Shown: piece after piece, positions 9,524 through 18,382 of the stretch
How positions within the stretch are numbered: the stretch's first letter is position 1
Layout: each line of letters starts with the position of its first letter
Assembly (NCBI RefSeq): GCF_024666615.1
Contig: NZ_CP088297.1
Coordinates: 4,320,501-4,384,500, forward strand
Reading direction: 5' to 3'
DNA from: Aquabacterium sp. J223
GTDB lineage: Bacteria; Pseudomonadota; Gammaproteobacteria; Burkholderiales; Burkholderiaceae_C
Length of the DNA stretch: 64,000 nt
The notes under the pieces: model-generated
Database searches by the model: none
Seen by the model: the letters and a program-made list of their open reading frames with translations, nothing else
What the model was told of the DNA's origin: nothing
Made by a program: the position numbers and the translations under genes

Positions 9524-10099
9524 TTATTTCTTCGACTTGGCGGCCGACTTCTTCGCCGCCGGCTTCGACGCCGAGGCGGCGCCGTTGGCCACCGCGCCTT
9601 CCTCCTCGGCGACCGCGTCGTCGTCGTCCATGAGACCGAGCTCGCTCATCAGCTCCATCTTGCGCTGCGACAGCTCCTGGCCGAGCGCCTCGAGGTCGAG
9701 CTCGGTCTTCTTGACCTGCTTGAACAGCTCGCTTTCCTCTTCCTCGACGTGGTGGTTCACGTACTCGCCGAGCACGGTCACCTTGGCGTCGTACAGCTCC
9801 TCGGTGGGCTCCATCTCCTCGATCTGGGCGATCAGGTCCTTGGCGCTGGCGTGCTCCACCTCGGCTTCGTTGAGCAGGTCGTCCTCGTCCATCACCTCGC
9901 GCGCGGCGGGGTAGAAGATCTCTTCCTCGATCTGCGCGTGCACCGTGAGCTCGCTGCAGATCTGCAGGGCCAGGGCCTCCTTCTCTTCCTCGGAGCCGTC
10001 CGATTCGCAGAGCTTCTCGAACTGCTTGAACAGCTTCTGCACGGTTCGGTGGTCTTCGATCAGCAGGGCGACGGCGTCTTGGGTCTTCTTGGCGGGCAT
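9524..10099 (-). CDS. Hemerythrin domain-containing protein
   Basis: 191-residue four-helix-bundle protein with histidine/glutamate spacing typical of hemerythrin HHE domains: DHRTVQKLFKQFE, HAQIEEEIFYP and a late HHVEEEESELF. The di-iron centre would bind O2 or protect against NO and oxidants. The C-terminal 30 residues are a low-complexity acidic stretch (DDDDAVAEEEG) followed by an Ala/Lys-rich tail (KPAAKKSAAKSKK) resembling nucleic-acid-binding tails. AGGAGA sits 8 bases before the ATG at 10099. It is divergent from the gene at 10215. Confidence 0.9.
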   Translation of the reverse strand: MPAKKTQDAVALLIEDHRTVQKLFKQFEKLCESDGSEEEKEALALQICSELTVHAQIEEEIFYPAAREVMDEDDLLNEAEVEHASAKDLIAQIEEMEPTEELYDAKVTVLGEYVNHHVEEEESELFKQVKKTELDLEALGQELSQRKMELMSELGLMDDDDAVAEEEGAVANGAASASKPAAKKSAAKSKK

Positions 10100-10198
10100 T
10101 GAATATCTCCTGGCGATTGGCTTGGAAGGGCCCGGCGGGCCGGTGTTCGTGTACCAACTCGGCAAGGCCTGTGCCCAGGGCCGGCCCGGATCGACCCC

Positions 10199-10204
10199 GA
10201 TAAT
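10199..10204 (+). promoter_or_regulatory. Candidate -10 box for the gene at 10215
   Basis: GATAAT ends 10 bases before the ATG at 10215, an arrangement that recurs in this window (TAGAAT before 18383). No good -35 is visible at the right distance, so the call is weak. It would give a very short leader. Confidence 0.3.
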
Positions 10205-10214
10205 CCGTGCCCAC

Positions 10215-11138
10215 ATGCCGCTCATCGTGCCCTTCGCCGCGCCGCCGCCGGCCCTCGCCGACGCCGTGCTGCCGGCGCTGGCCCTGCCCGGCCTGCAGGC
10301 GCTGCTGGCGCGCCGCCGCGCGGTCCGCGACGACGGCGCCGCGGACGACCTGAACGCCCCGCACGAGCGGGCGCTGGCGCGCGCCGTCGGCCTGGCCGGC
10401 GCCGACGGCGAGTTGCCGCTGGCGGCCTGGTCGATGGGGCGCGACGGCCTCGACCCCGGCGACCGGGTGTGGGGGCTGCTGACGCCGGTGCACTGGCAGG
10501 TCGGGCTGGACGAGGTGGTGGTCACCGACCCCGCGATGCTCGACCTCGGCGAAGGCGAATCGCGGGCGCTGTTCGACGCCGTCAGGCCGCTGTTCGAGGA
10601 CGACGGCTTCGTGCTGCTGTGGGGCGCGCCGCTGCGCTGGTACGCGGCGCACGAACGGCTGCGCCACTGGCGCGCGCCGTCGCTGGACCGCAGCATCGGG
10701 CAGCGCATCGACCCGCGCGCCGTCGACGCCGGCCACCCCGCCGCGCGCGACCTGCGGCGGCTGCAGAACGAGGTGCAGATGCTGCTGCACGCGCACCCGC
10801 TCAACGAGGCCCGCGACAGCGCCGGCCGGCTGCCGGTGAACTCGGTGTGGCTGAGCGGCTGCGGCCCGCGGCAGCGCCCCACCGGCGACGCCGAACTGGA
10901 CGAGCGGCTGCGCGGCCCCTTCCTGGCGGGCGACTGGGCGGCCTGGCAACAGGCCTGGGGCGCCCTCGACGCCGAACGCCTGCGCGCCTGGCCGGCGGAC
11001 CGGTCGCTGGTTCTGTGCGGCGCCTGCGACGGCGTCACCCTGCAGCCCGCCGCGGCGTCACCCTGGCAGCGGCTGAAGGCCGGCCTCGGCCTCGGTGCGG
11101 CCCCCACGCCGGCCCAGCTGCTGGCGTCGCTGCGATGA
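10215..11138 (+). CDS. Conserved protein encoded next to recJ (often labelled phosphoglycerate mutase in relatives)
   Basis: 307-residue, probably cytoplasmic protein with no signal peptide or membrane segment. Conserved-looking blocks are SMGRDGLDPGDRVWGLLTPVHW, the central FEDDGFVLLWGAPLRWY, and LPVNSVWLSGCG near residue 210. Relatives upstream of recJ in Burkholderiales are often annotated as cofactor-independent phosphoglycerate mutase or its regulator. I see none of the metal-binding alkaline-phosphatase motifs, so I do not endorse that activity. The stop is 10 bases before recJ, consistent with one transcript. Confidence 0.8.
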   Translation: MPLIVPFAAPPPALADAVLPALALPGLQALLARRRAVRDDGAADDLNAPHERALARAVGLAGADGELPLAAWSMGRDGLDPGDRVWGLLTPVHWQVGLDEVVVTDPAMLDLGEGESRALFDAVRPLFEDDGFVLLWGAPLRWYAAHERLRHWRAPSLDRSIGQRIDPRAVDAGHPAARDLRRLQNEVQMLLHAHPLNEARDSAGRLPVNSVWLSGCGPRQRPTGDAELDERLRGPFLAGDWAAWQQAWGALDAERLRAWPADRSLVLCGACDGVTLQPAAASPWQRLKAGLGLGAAPTPAQLLASLR

Positions 11139-11148
11139 GGGCGCGCCC

Positions 11149-12870
11149 ATGCTGATCGAAGCCCGCGACGTGCCGCCGCGGCTGGCCTGGTCGCTCGAAC
11201 AGGCGGGGGTGCACCCGCTGCTGGCGCGCCTGTTCGCCGCCCGCGGCGTGCGCCATGCGGCGGAGCTGGACGACGGCCTGCAGCACCTGCTGCCGCCGAC
11301 CACGCTGCACGGCGCGGCGGAGGCCGCACGGGTGCTGGCCGATGCCCTCGCCCACGGCCGGCGGATCTGCCTGGTCGCCGACTACGACTGCGACGGCGCC
11401 ACCGCCTGCGCCGTCGCCCTTCGCGGCCTGGCCCTGCTGGGCGCGCGGCCCGGCACCCTGGCCTACGTGGTGCCGGACCGCGCCCGGCACGGCTACGGGC
11501 TGACGCCGGCCATCGTCGACCTGGCGCGCGAACGGTCGCCCGACCTGCTGCTGACGGTGGACAACGGCATCGCCAGCCTCGACGGCGTGGCGCATGCGCG
11601 CGCGCTGGGCCTGGACGTGGTGGTCACCGACCACCACCTGCCCGCACTGGACGGCGGCGGCCAGGTGGTGCTGCCGGACGCCACCGTCATCGTGAACCCC
11701 AACCAGCCCGGCTGCGGCTTCGAAAGCAAGCACCTGGCCGGTGTGGGCGTCATGTTCTACGTGCTGCTGGCGCTGCGCGCCGAGCTGCGCACCCGCGGCG
11801 CCTTTGCGCCCGACCAGCAGCCGCGGCTGGACAGCCTGCTCGACCTGGTGGCGCTGGGCACCGTGGCCGACGTGGTGCGGCTGGACGCCAACAACCGCCG
11901 GCTCGTCGCGCAGGGCCTGAAGCGCGTGCGCCAGCGCCGCATGCAGCCCGGCGTGGCGGCGCTCTTCGCCGTCGCCGGCCGCGACCCCACGCGGGCCACC
12001 GCCTTCGACTTCGGCTTCGCGCTGGGGCCGCGGCTCAACGCGGCCGGCCGGCTGATGGACATGACGCTGGGCATCGAATGCCTGCTCTGCGACGACCCCG
12101 GCCAGGCGGCCGACCTGGCGCAGCGGCTGGACGCGGTGAACCGCGAACGGCGCGAGGTCGAGGACGGCATGCGCGAGCAGGCGGCCGTGCTGCTGGAACG
12201 CCTGTGGCCCGACGAGACCGCGCCGGCGCCGGCCGCGGTGGCGCTGTACGACCCGGACTTCCACGAGGGCGTGGTCGGCATCGTCGCCGGACGGCTGAAG
12301 GACCGGCTGCACCGGCCGACCTTCGTCTTCGCCAGGGGCCAGGACGGTCACCTCAAGGGCTCCGGCCGCTCCATCGCCGGCTTCCACCTGCGCGACGCGC
12401 TGGACCTGGTGAGCAAGCGCCAGCCCGGCCTGCTGCTGCGCTTCGGCGGCCACGCGATGGCGGCTGGCGCCACCATCCCCGAAAGCGGCTTCGATGCCTT
12501 CGCCCGGGCGCTGCAGGCGGTGGCCGCCGAATGGCTCGACGCCGCGACGCTGCAGCGACGGCTGCGCACCGACGGCCCGCTGGCCGCCGAGCACTTCGAG
12601 CCGCGCACCGTCGCCACGCTGGAGGCGCAGGTGTGGGGCCAGGCCTTCGAGCCCCCGCTGTTCTGCGACGAGGTGGAGGTCGTGGCCCAGCGCCTGGTCG
12701 GCGAGAAGCACCTCAAGCTGCGCCTGCGCCATGCCGGCCAGCTGCGCGACGCCATCTGGTTCGGCCGCGTCGAACCGGTGCCCGACCGCGCCAGGCTCGC
12801 CTACCGCGTCTGCCTGGACGAGTTCCGCGGCGAGCAGCGGGTGCAGATGGTGATCGAGGCGCTGGGGTAG
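11149..12870 (+). CDS. recJ: Single-stranded-DNA-specific exonuclease RecJ
   Basis: 573-residue 5'-3' exonuclease acting on single-stranded DNA in recombination and mismatch repair. DHH-family motifs are in order: DYDCDGATA (motif I), TVDNGIAS (II), TDHHLPA with Asp161-His162-His163 (III), LVALGTVADVV (IV), then the DHHA1 region with LYDPDFHEGVVGIVAGRLKD and GSGRSIAGFHLRDAL. The length matches the family. Start 11149 is favoured because MLIEARDVPPR fits the family; an in-frame ATG at 11095 lies inside the preceding gene. Confidence 0.96.
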   Translation: MLIEARDVPPRLAWSLEQAGVHPLLARLFAARGVRHAAELDDGLQHLLPPTTLHGAAEAARVLADALAHGRRICLVADYDCDGATACAVALRGLALLGARPGTLAYVVPDRARHGYGLTPAIVDLARERSPDLLLTVDNGIASLDGVAHARALGLDVVVTDHHLPALDGGGQVVLPDATVIVNPNQPGCGFESKHLAGVGVMFYVLLALRAELRTRGAFAPDQQPRLDSLLDLVALGTVADVVRLDANNRRLVAQGLKRVRQRRMQPGVAALFAVAGRDPTRATAFDFGFALGPRLNAAGRLMDMTLGIECLLCDDPGQAADLAQRLDAVNRERREVEDGMREQAAVLLERLWPDETAPAPAAVALYDPDFHEGVVGIVAGRLKDRLHRPTFVFARGQDGHLKGSGRSIAGFHLRDALDLVSKRQPGLLLRFGGHAMAAGATIPESGFDAFARALQAVAAEWLDAATLQRRLRTDGPLAAEHFEPRTVATLEAQVWGQAFEPPLFCDEVEVVAQRLVGEKHLKLRLRHAGQLRDAIWFGRVEPVPDRARLAYRVCLDEFRGEQRVQMVIEALG

Positions 12871-12885
12871 GGCCGCCCGGTGTCC

Positions 12886-12909
12886 GACCCGCGCGCGGCT
12901 GCGCGGGTC
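12886..12909. terminator. Hairpin between convergent recJ and DUF3037 genes
   Basis: A perfect 9-bp stem GACCCGCGC / GCGCGGGTC with a six-base loop. The right arm overlaps the stop codon of the convergent gene (12908-12910). There is no T-run. It probably limits read-through from both sides. Confidence 0.45.
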
Positions 12910-13300
12910 AGCGGCTGTCGGCCGGCGGCCGCACCATGCGCTGCATCAAGCGGTCCAGCGTGGCGTCCAGGTCGTCGCAGCGGCCGGTGTGCACCGGCGA
13001 GGTCTGGATGACGCCGCTGCGCGGGGCCACCAGCCAGTGGAAGCGCTCGCGCACCGACAGCCGGCCTAAAGCGCCGGCGGCCGCACCGCCCTCGCAGACG
13101 CGGCGGATGGCGTCGAGGCCGTCGCAGACCGCCGCCAGGTCGAGCGTGGGCGCCAGCGCCTTCAGCCGTGCCGCGTCGACCTCGATCGCGGCCTTCAGGT
13201 AGCGCTGCGCCGCGCACGACAGCAGCACGCCGACGTTGACGAACTCGCCGCGCTCGACGCGGGGCACGACGCGCAGCACGGCGTAGTCGTAGGTGGCCAT
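12908..13300 (-). CDS. DUF3037 domain-containing protein
   Basis: 130-residue small protein beginning MATYDYAVLRVVPRVERGEF, followed by NVGVLLSC, the hallmark start of the DUF3037 family. No catalytic motif, signal or membrane segment is visible. Its start lies 2 bases after the stop of the HipA-like kinase gene at 13303, so the two are almost certainly one transcript. Relatives of the two families are commonly paired, which suggests a shared but unknown function. An in-frame GTG 6 bases upstream is an alternative start. Confidence 0.85.
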   Translation of the reverse strand: MATYDYAVLRVVPRVERGEFVNVGVLLSCAAQRYLKAAIEVDAARLKALAPTLDLAAVCDGLDAIRRVCEGGAAAGALGRLSVRERFHWLVAPRSGVIQTSPVHTGRCDDLDATLDRLMQRMVRPPADSR

Positions 13301-13302
13301 CG

Positions 13303-14085
13303 TCACCGCCCCACCTGGGCCGCGTGGGCCCGCAGCGCTTCCTGCACGAAGGCCCGGGGCGACCGCAGCCGACGGCGCAAGTAGCGCAGGTAGTCCGTGC
13401 GCCGGGCCTCCGCCGCGTGCGCCGTCTCGCCCAGCCAGTCGGCGGGCACCTCGGCGAGCACGGCCTGCAGGCGCTCGTCGCTCAGGCGCTCGGCCAGCGC
13501 GTCATCCACTGCGGCGAGCTGGGTGGCGAAGGGCAGCAGCACATGGTCGGCGATGAGCGCGAAGGGCTGGTCGGCGCGTGCGTCGTCGCCGTCCCACTGG
13601 TGGTGGAAGTACAGCGCCGCGCCGTGGTCGATGAGCCAGAGGCCGCGGTGCCAGACCAGCAGGTTGGTGTTGCGCGCCGTGCGGTCGAGGTTGCTGATGA
13701 AGGCGTCGAACCAGACCACCGACGAGGCCAGCGCGGCGTCGGGCTGCATTGCCAGCGGGTCGAAGTTGAGCGAACCCGGCAGGTAGTCGAGCGCCAGGTT
13801 CAGGCCGCCGCTGGCACGGATGAGCTCCTGGATCTCGGGATCGGGCTCGGTGCGGGCGATGTCGGCGTCGAGCTGCGCGAAGACCAGCTCCGGCACCGGC
13901 AGGCCGAGCGCGCGGGCGAGCTCGCCGCCGATCAGCTCGGCCACCAGCGCGCTGGCCCCCTGCCCGGCGCCGCGGAACTTGAGCACGTACAGGCCGTCGT
14001 CGTCGGCCTCCACCACCGCGGGCAGCGAACCGCCCTCGCGCAGCGGGGTGACGTAGCGGGTGACGGTGACGGTGCGAAGCGGCAT
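13303..14085 (-). CDS. HipA-like kinase family protein
   Basis: 260-residue protein with a compact HipA-type kinase core. The segment FDAFISNLDRTARNTNLLVW gives the catalytic Asp/Asn pattern (N-x-D-R, N-x-N-L), and WLIDHGAALYF supplies the metal-binding DxG-like Asp. The N-terminal HipB-contacting part of true HipA is missing and no HipB-like antitoxin is adjacent, so this is not a standard hipBA toxin pair. The ATG at 14085 starts MPLRTVTVTRYVTPLREGGS. It is paired with the DUF3037 gene downstream. The substrate is unknown. Confidence 0.85.
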   Translation of the reverse strand: MPLRTVTVTRYVTPLREGGSLPAVVEADDDGLYVLKFRGAGQGASALVAELIGGELARALGLPVPELVFAQLDADIARTEPDPEIQELIRASGGLNLALDYLPGSLNFDPLAMQPDAALASSVVWFDAFISNLDRTARNTNLLVWHRGLWLIDHGAALYFHHQWDGDDARADQPFALIADHVLLPFATQLAAVDDALAERLSDERLQAVLAEVPADWLGETAHAAEARRTDYLRYLRRRLRSPRAFVQEALRAHAAQVGR

Positions 14086-14127
14086 GGGCGCGTCGATTGT
14101 CGGCGCACCGGCCCGGCGACCCGCACG

Positions 14128-15382
14128 CTACAGCGCGCAGCTGCGGAAGCCGCTGAACATGCCGTCGTGGCTGGGCAGCGCGAAGGCCCGCACACGCGGA
14201 TGGCGCTGCCGCGGCACGGTCTGCGCGCTGCCGCCGCGCAGGGCACGCTCGCGCTCGCCGGGCAGCGCGCCCAGCACCGGCGCGGCGGACGGGCGATGCC
14301 CCGGGTAGGGACCGGCGGTGCCGAGCGTCCATTCCCAGACGTCGCCGAAGGCGAAGCCGCGCCCGCCGAACGCCAGCGCGGCCGCTTCCCATTCGGCCCC
14401 GGTGGGCAGGCGGCGGCCGGCCCAGCGGCACCAGGCGTCGGCCTCGTGCGCGCTGACATGGCAGGCGGCGCCTCGCGGCGACAGCTGCAGCAGCCGACCG
14501 GCCTGCTGCACCAGCAGCCCCGCCGGCCCCCCATTGCGCGACGTGGCGCGGGGCACGGCGCTGCTCGCGCTGCAGCCAGGCCCAGCCGGCCTCGCCCCAC
14601 CAGCCGCGCTCGTCGTAGCCGCCGTCCTGCACGAACTCGGCGAACTGCTGCCAGCTCACCGGCTGGGCGTCGATCTGCGTGCCCGGCAGCTCCACCGGAT
14701 GGGCCCACTGCTCGGCCTCGGGCACGAAACCACCGGCCTCGCGCGGGGCGCCGATCACCGCCCGCTGCGCGGGCAGCAGCAGCGGTTCGCGCGCGGGCAG
14801 TCCGCGCGGCGGCTCGCGCAACGGCGCCTGCAGCTCGGCGGGCAGGTCCAGCCCCTGCGCCAGTTCCGCCAGGCGTTCGGCGATGCCGTCCTCCAGCCAC
14901 AGCGCCTGCCGGTAGAAGTGCAGCGCGTCGTCCGTGGCCTCGGCCGGCAGCGCGTCGAGCAGCTCCAGCGTGGTGTCGAGCGTGGCGGCCAGGTAGCCGC
15001 GCAGCGCCGACGGCGTGGGCGCTGCGGGCTGGAGTTCCAGTGCCCAGCGGGCGGCCCGGCCGCGCTGCCGGGGGTCCCAGCGCGCGTCCGCCTGCGGCTC
15101 GACCGAGGCCAGCGGCGCGGTGCCGGGCTCGGCCGCCGGTCCGCGGCCACGCTGCACGTGGCGCGCGATCCAGCGCTCCTGCCACCAGGCGGCATGGCCG
15201 ATCAGCCACAGCGGCGGGTCGGCGGCCTCGATCAAGGCGGCATCGGCCCGCTGCACGTGCGGCAGCGCCGCCTCGAAGGCCGCCAGCCAGCGCAGCAGCC
15301 GGTTGCGGCTGTCCATCAGCGCCAGCGACAGCAGCCCGCGGTCCGCGCGCCGGATGCGCAAAGGATCGGTCAGACCGTCCAT
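14128..15382 (-). pseudogene. EgtB/SenA-like (DinB_2 + FGE-sulfatase) protein, frameshifted by one inserted base
   Basis: An N-terminal DinB-like half (LSLALMDSRNRLLRWLAAFE, then LIGHAAWWQERWIARH) is followed by a formylglycine-generating-enzyme-like half (RLPTGAEWEAAALAFGG, DVWEWTLG, LRGGSAQT, FSGFRSCAL). This is the layout of ergothioneine synthase EgtB and selenoneine synthase SenA. The frame slips at a six-C plus-strand run (14527-14532). Removing one base would restore 418 codons reading AQWGPAGLLV across the junction. The second iron-ligand motif, normally H-x3-H (HEDMH-like), reads LEDGI here, so even the repaired protein may lack two iron ligands. The ATG at 15382 is chosen by family fit. 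No egtD or senBC lies in the window. Confidence 0.78.
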
Positions 15383-15479
15383 GTCGATGGGGAGGGTGAC
15401 GACCTCACCGGACGACAGCCGATGAAGCGAAGCGAAGAGGCGATTCAAGCGGCCGTCGTGGATCCGGCTTAGCCGGTCC

Positions 15480-15532
15480 ACTGACGGCGCCCCCTTGAGG
15501 GGAGCGCCGCAGGCGCGACGGGGGTGGGTCAT
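15480..15532. repeat. GC-rich palindromic intergenic repeat, copy A
   Basis: Directly downstream of the polA stop. Read on the minus strand it runs CACCCCCGTCGCGCC, then a CGCTCCCCTC / GAGGGG-type dyad. The same style of G+C-rich dyad occurs at 18711-18781 and 55694-55771. It is probably a dispersed element typical of these genomes. It may double as the polA terminator. Confidence 0.5.
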
Positions 15533-18307
15533 CTAGTGCGCTTCGTCCCAGTTGCCGCCGAAGCCGAGCTCGGCGTCCAGCGGCACCGCGAGCTGGGCCA
15601 CGCCGGCCATCAGCTTCGGCACCTCGGCCTGCAGCCAGGGCAGTTCGTCCTCGGGCGCTTCGAAGACCAGCTCGTCGTGCACCTGCAGGATCATCTTCGT
15701 GCGCAGCTTCGCCGCGTCCAGCGCGTCCTGCACGGCGATCATCGCCAGCTTGACGATGTCGGCCGCGGTGCCCTGCATCGGCGCGTTGATGGCCTGGCGC
15801 TCGGCCGCGGCGCGGCGCGGGCCGCTGCCGCCGCGGATCTCCGGCAGCTCGATGCGGCGGCCGAACAAGGTCTCGACGTAGCCCTGCGCCTGCGCCTGCG
15901 CCTTGGTCTCGTCCATGTAGCGCTTGACGCCCGGGTAGCGCTGGAAGTAGCGCTCGATGTAGGCGGTGGCGGCGCTGCGCTCGATGCCCAGCGCGGCGGC
16001 CAGGCCGAAGGCGCTCATGCCGTAGATGAGGCCGAAGTTGATGGTCTTGGCGTAGCGGCGCTGCTCGCTGCTGACCTGGTCGGGCGGCAGGCCGAACACC
16101 TCGGCCGCGGTGGCGCGGTGCACGTCCAGCCGTTCGGAGAACGCCCGCTGCAGCGCCTCGTCGCCGGAGATGTGGGCCATGATGCGCAGCTCGATCTGCG
16201 AGTAGTCGGCGCTGGCGATGACGTGGCCCGGCGGCGCGACGAAGGCCTCGCGCACGCGGCGGCCCTCCGGCGTGCGGATGGGAATGTTCTGCAGGTTGGG
16301 CTCGTTGCTCGACAGCCGGCCGGTCACCGCCACCGCCTGCGCGTAGGTGGTGTGCACGCGGCCGGTCTCGGGGTTCACCATCAGCGGCAGCTTGTCGGTG
16401 TAGGTGCCCTTGAGCTTGGCCAGGCCGCGGTGCTCCAGCAGCCGTGCCGGCAGCGGGTGGTCCTGGGCCAGCTTCTCCAGCACCTCCTCGTCGGTGGACG
16501 GCGCGCCGCTGGCGGTCTTCTTGATCACCGGCAGGCCGGCCTTGGTGAACAGGATCTCGCAGATCTGCTTCGGGCTGCCGAGGTTGAAGGGCTGGCCGGC
16601 CAGCTCGTACGCCTGGCGTTCCAGCTCGACCATGCGCTCGGCCAGTTCGCGGCTCTGCTGCGCCAGCCGGTCGCGGTCGATCAACACGCCATTGGCCTCG
16701 ACGCGCTGCAGGACGCGCGAGGTCGGCAGCTCGATGCGCTCGTACACCTCGCGCAGCCGGGGCTGGGCCTCCAGCCGCGGCCACAGCGCCAGGTGCACCT
16801 GCAGCGCCATCTCGCTGTCCTCGCCGCTGTACTCGGTGGCGCGTTCCACCGTCACCTGCGAGAACGGGATCTGGTTGACGCCCTTGCCGCAGACGTCCTC
16901 GTAGCTCAGCCCCTTGCGGCCGAGGTGGCGCTGGGCGAGGCTGTCCAGGCTGTGCGGCTTGTGCGCCTCCAGCACGTAGCTCTGCAGCAGGGTGTCGTGC
17001 ACATAACCCTGGACGTCGATGCCATGGCGCTTCAGCACGTGCACGTCGTACTTGATGTGCTGGCCGAGCTTGGGCGCGGCCGGGTCTTCCAGCCAGGGCC
17101 TGAGCTTGTCCAGCACCGTGGCCATGTCGAGCTGCGCCGGTGCGTCGGCATAGTCGTGCTTCAGCGGCACGTACGCCGCCTCGCCCGGCGTGACCGAGAA
17201 GGAGATGCCGACGATGCGCGCGCGCAATGGGTCCAGCGAATCGGTCTCGGTGTCCAGCGCCGCCAGCGGCGCGGCGCGCAGGCGGTGGGTCCAGCGGTCG
17301 AGCGCGTCCATCGTGAGCACGGTCTCGTACTCGCGTTTCACGTCCACCGCCGGCGGCGGCGGTGCGTCGGCGGCGGCGCTGCGCGCGGCCTCCAGCTCCC
17401 GCTTCCAGGTGGTGAAGCCGAAGCGGGTGTAGAAGGCCAGCAGACCGTCGGCGTCCACCGGCTTGAAGGCCAGTTCGTCCAGCGACGGCCAGCCGGCGAC
17501 GTGCGCGGCGAGGTCGCAGTCGCACACCACCGTCACCAGCCGGCGGCCCTGCGGCAGCCAGTCCAGCGCGCGGCGCAGGTTGTCGCCGGCCACGCCCTTG
17601 ATGCCGGCGGCCGCGGCGATGACGCCGTCGAGCGAGCCGTGCTCGGCGATCCACTTGGCGGCGGTCTTCGGCCCCACCTTGTCCACGCCGGGCACGTTGT
17701 CCACCGCGTCGCCGATGAGGCTGAGGTAGTCGACGATGCGGTTGGGGGGCACGCCGAACTTGGCCAGCACCGCCGCCTCGTCCAGCACCTCGCCGCTCAT
17801 GGTGTTGATCAGCGTCACCTTGGGCGTGACCAGCTGCGCCAGGTCCTTGTCGCCGGTGGACACCACCACCTTCAGCCCCGCCTTCTCGCCCTGGCAGGCC
17901 AGCGTGCCGATGACGTCGTCGGCCTCGACGCCGGGCACCTCCAGCACCGGCCAGCCGAGCAGCTTCACCACCTCGTGGATGGGGCCGATCTGCTCGGCCA
18001 GCGGCTCGGGCATCGGCGCGCGGTGGGCCTTGTAGTCGGCGTACCAGTCGTCGCGGAAGGTCTTGCCCTTGGCGTCGAAGACGCACACCGCATGGCTGGC
18101 GGGGTACTGCTCGCGCAGCTTCTTCAGCATCGCGACCATGCCGTGCAGCGCGCCGGTGGGCACGCCGCCGGGGCCGCGCAGGTCGGGCAGCGCGTGGTAG
18201 GCGCGGTACAGATAGCTGGAGCCGTCGACCAGCAGCAGCAGGTCGGCGCCGGCCGCCTCGGCCACCGCGGTGTCGGACAGGGAAAGGTCGGCGGTCGTGG
18301 CGCTCAT
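15533..18307 (-). CDS. polA: DNA polymerase I
   Basis: 924-residue replication and repair polymerase that removes RNA primers and fills gaps. An N-terminal 5'-nuclease domain (about 20-310: LLVDGSSYLYRAYHALP, GVEADDVIGTLA, STGDKDLAQLV, LIGDAVDNVPGV) is followed by a 3'-5' exonuclease domain (about 340-540, ALDTETDSLDP). The polymerase domain has motif A ADYSQIELR, motif B RRYAKTINFGLIYGMSAFG and motif C LQVHDELVFEAP. The exonuclease Asp/Glu residues look intact, so proofreading should be active. The ATG at 18307 is divergent from the DUF2782 gene, with 75 bases between. The TAG stop abuts a palindromic repeat. Confidence 0.97.
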   Translation of the reverse strand: MSATTADLSLSDTAVAEAAGADLLLLVDGSSYLYRAYHALPDLRGPGGVPTGALHGMVAMLKKLREQYPASHAVCVFDAKGKTFRDDWYADYKAHRAPMPEPLAEQIGPIHEVVKLLGWPVLEVPGVEADDVIGTLACQGEKAGLKVVVSTGDKDLAQLVTPKVTLINTMSGEVLDEAAVLAKFGVPPNRIVDYLSLIGDAVDNVPGVDKVGPKTAAKWIAEHGSLDGVIAAAAGIKGVAGDNLRRALDWLPQGRRLVTVVCDCDLAAHVAGWPSLDELAFKPVDADGLLAFYTRFGFTTWKRELEAARSAAADAPPPPAVDVKREYETVLTMDALDRWTHRLRAAPLAALDTETDSLDPLRARIVGISFSVTPGEAAYVPLKHDYADAPAQLDMATVLDKLRPWLEDPAAPKLGQHIKYDVHVLKRHGIDVQGYVHDTLLQSYVLEAHKPHSLDSLAQRHLGRKGLSYEDVCGKGVNQIPFSQVTVERATEYSGEDSEMALQVHLALWPRLEAQPRLREVYERIELPTSRVLQRVEANGVLIDRDRLAQQSRELAERMVELERQAYELAGQPFNLGSPKQICEILFTKAGLPVIKKTASGAPSTDEEVLEKLAQDHPLPARLLEHRGLAKLKGTYTDKLPLMVNPETGRVHTTYAQAVAVTGRLSSNEPNLQNIPIRTPEGRRVREAFVAPPGHVIASADYSQIELRIMAHISGDEALQRAFSERLDVHRATAAEVFGLPPDQVSSEQRRYAKTINFGLIYGMSAFGLAAALGIERSAATAYIERYFQRYPGVKRYMDETKAQAQAQGYVETLFGRRIELPEIRGGSGPRRAAAERQAINAPMQGTAADIVKLAMIAVQDALDAAKLRTKMILQVHDELVFEAPEDELPWLQAEVPKLMAGVAQLAVPLDAELGFGGNWDEAH

Positions 18308-18369
18308 GGCGACGGATTGTCGGCCAAGGCCCGATGGCGCCCCGGCGCCGGGGGTGGCCGGCCCCCTCC

Positions 18370-18375
18370 TAGAAT
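18370..18375 (+). promoter_or_regulatory. Candidate -10 box for the DUF2782 gene
   Basis: TAGAAT ends 7 bases before the ATG at 18383, in the region divergent from polA. No convincing -35 is visible in the G+C-rich upstream. If real, the transcript would be leaderless or nearly so. Confidence 0.3.
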
Positions 18376-18382
18376 CGAGGCC

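Noticed and set aside
10215-11138. Phosphoglycerate mutase activity for the gene beside recJ
   Set aside because: No metal-site or phosphohistidine motifs of either mutase family can be seen; only the inherited label suggests it.
13303-14085. Classic hipBA toxin-antitoxin pair
   Set aside because: There is no HipB-like helix-turn-helix gene and the HipA N-terminal domain is missing.
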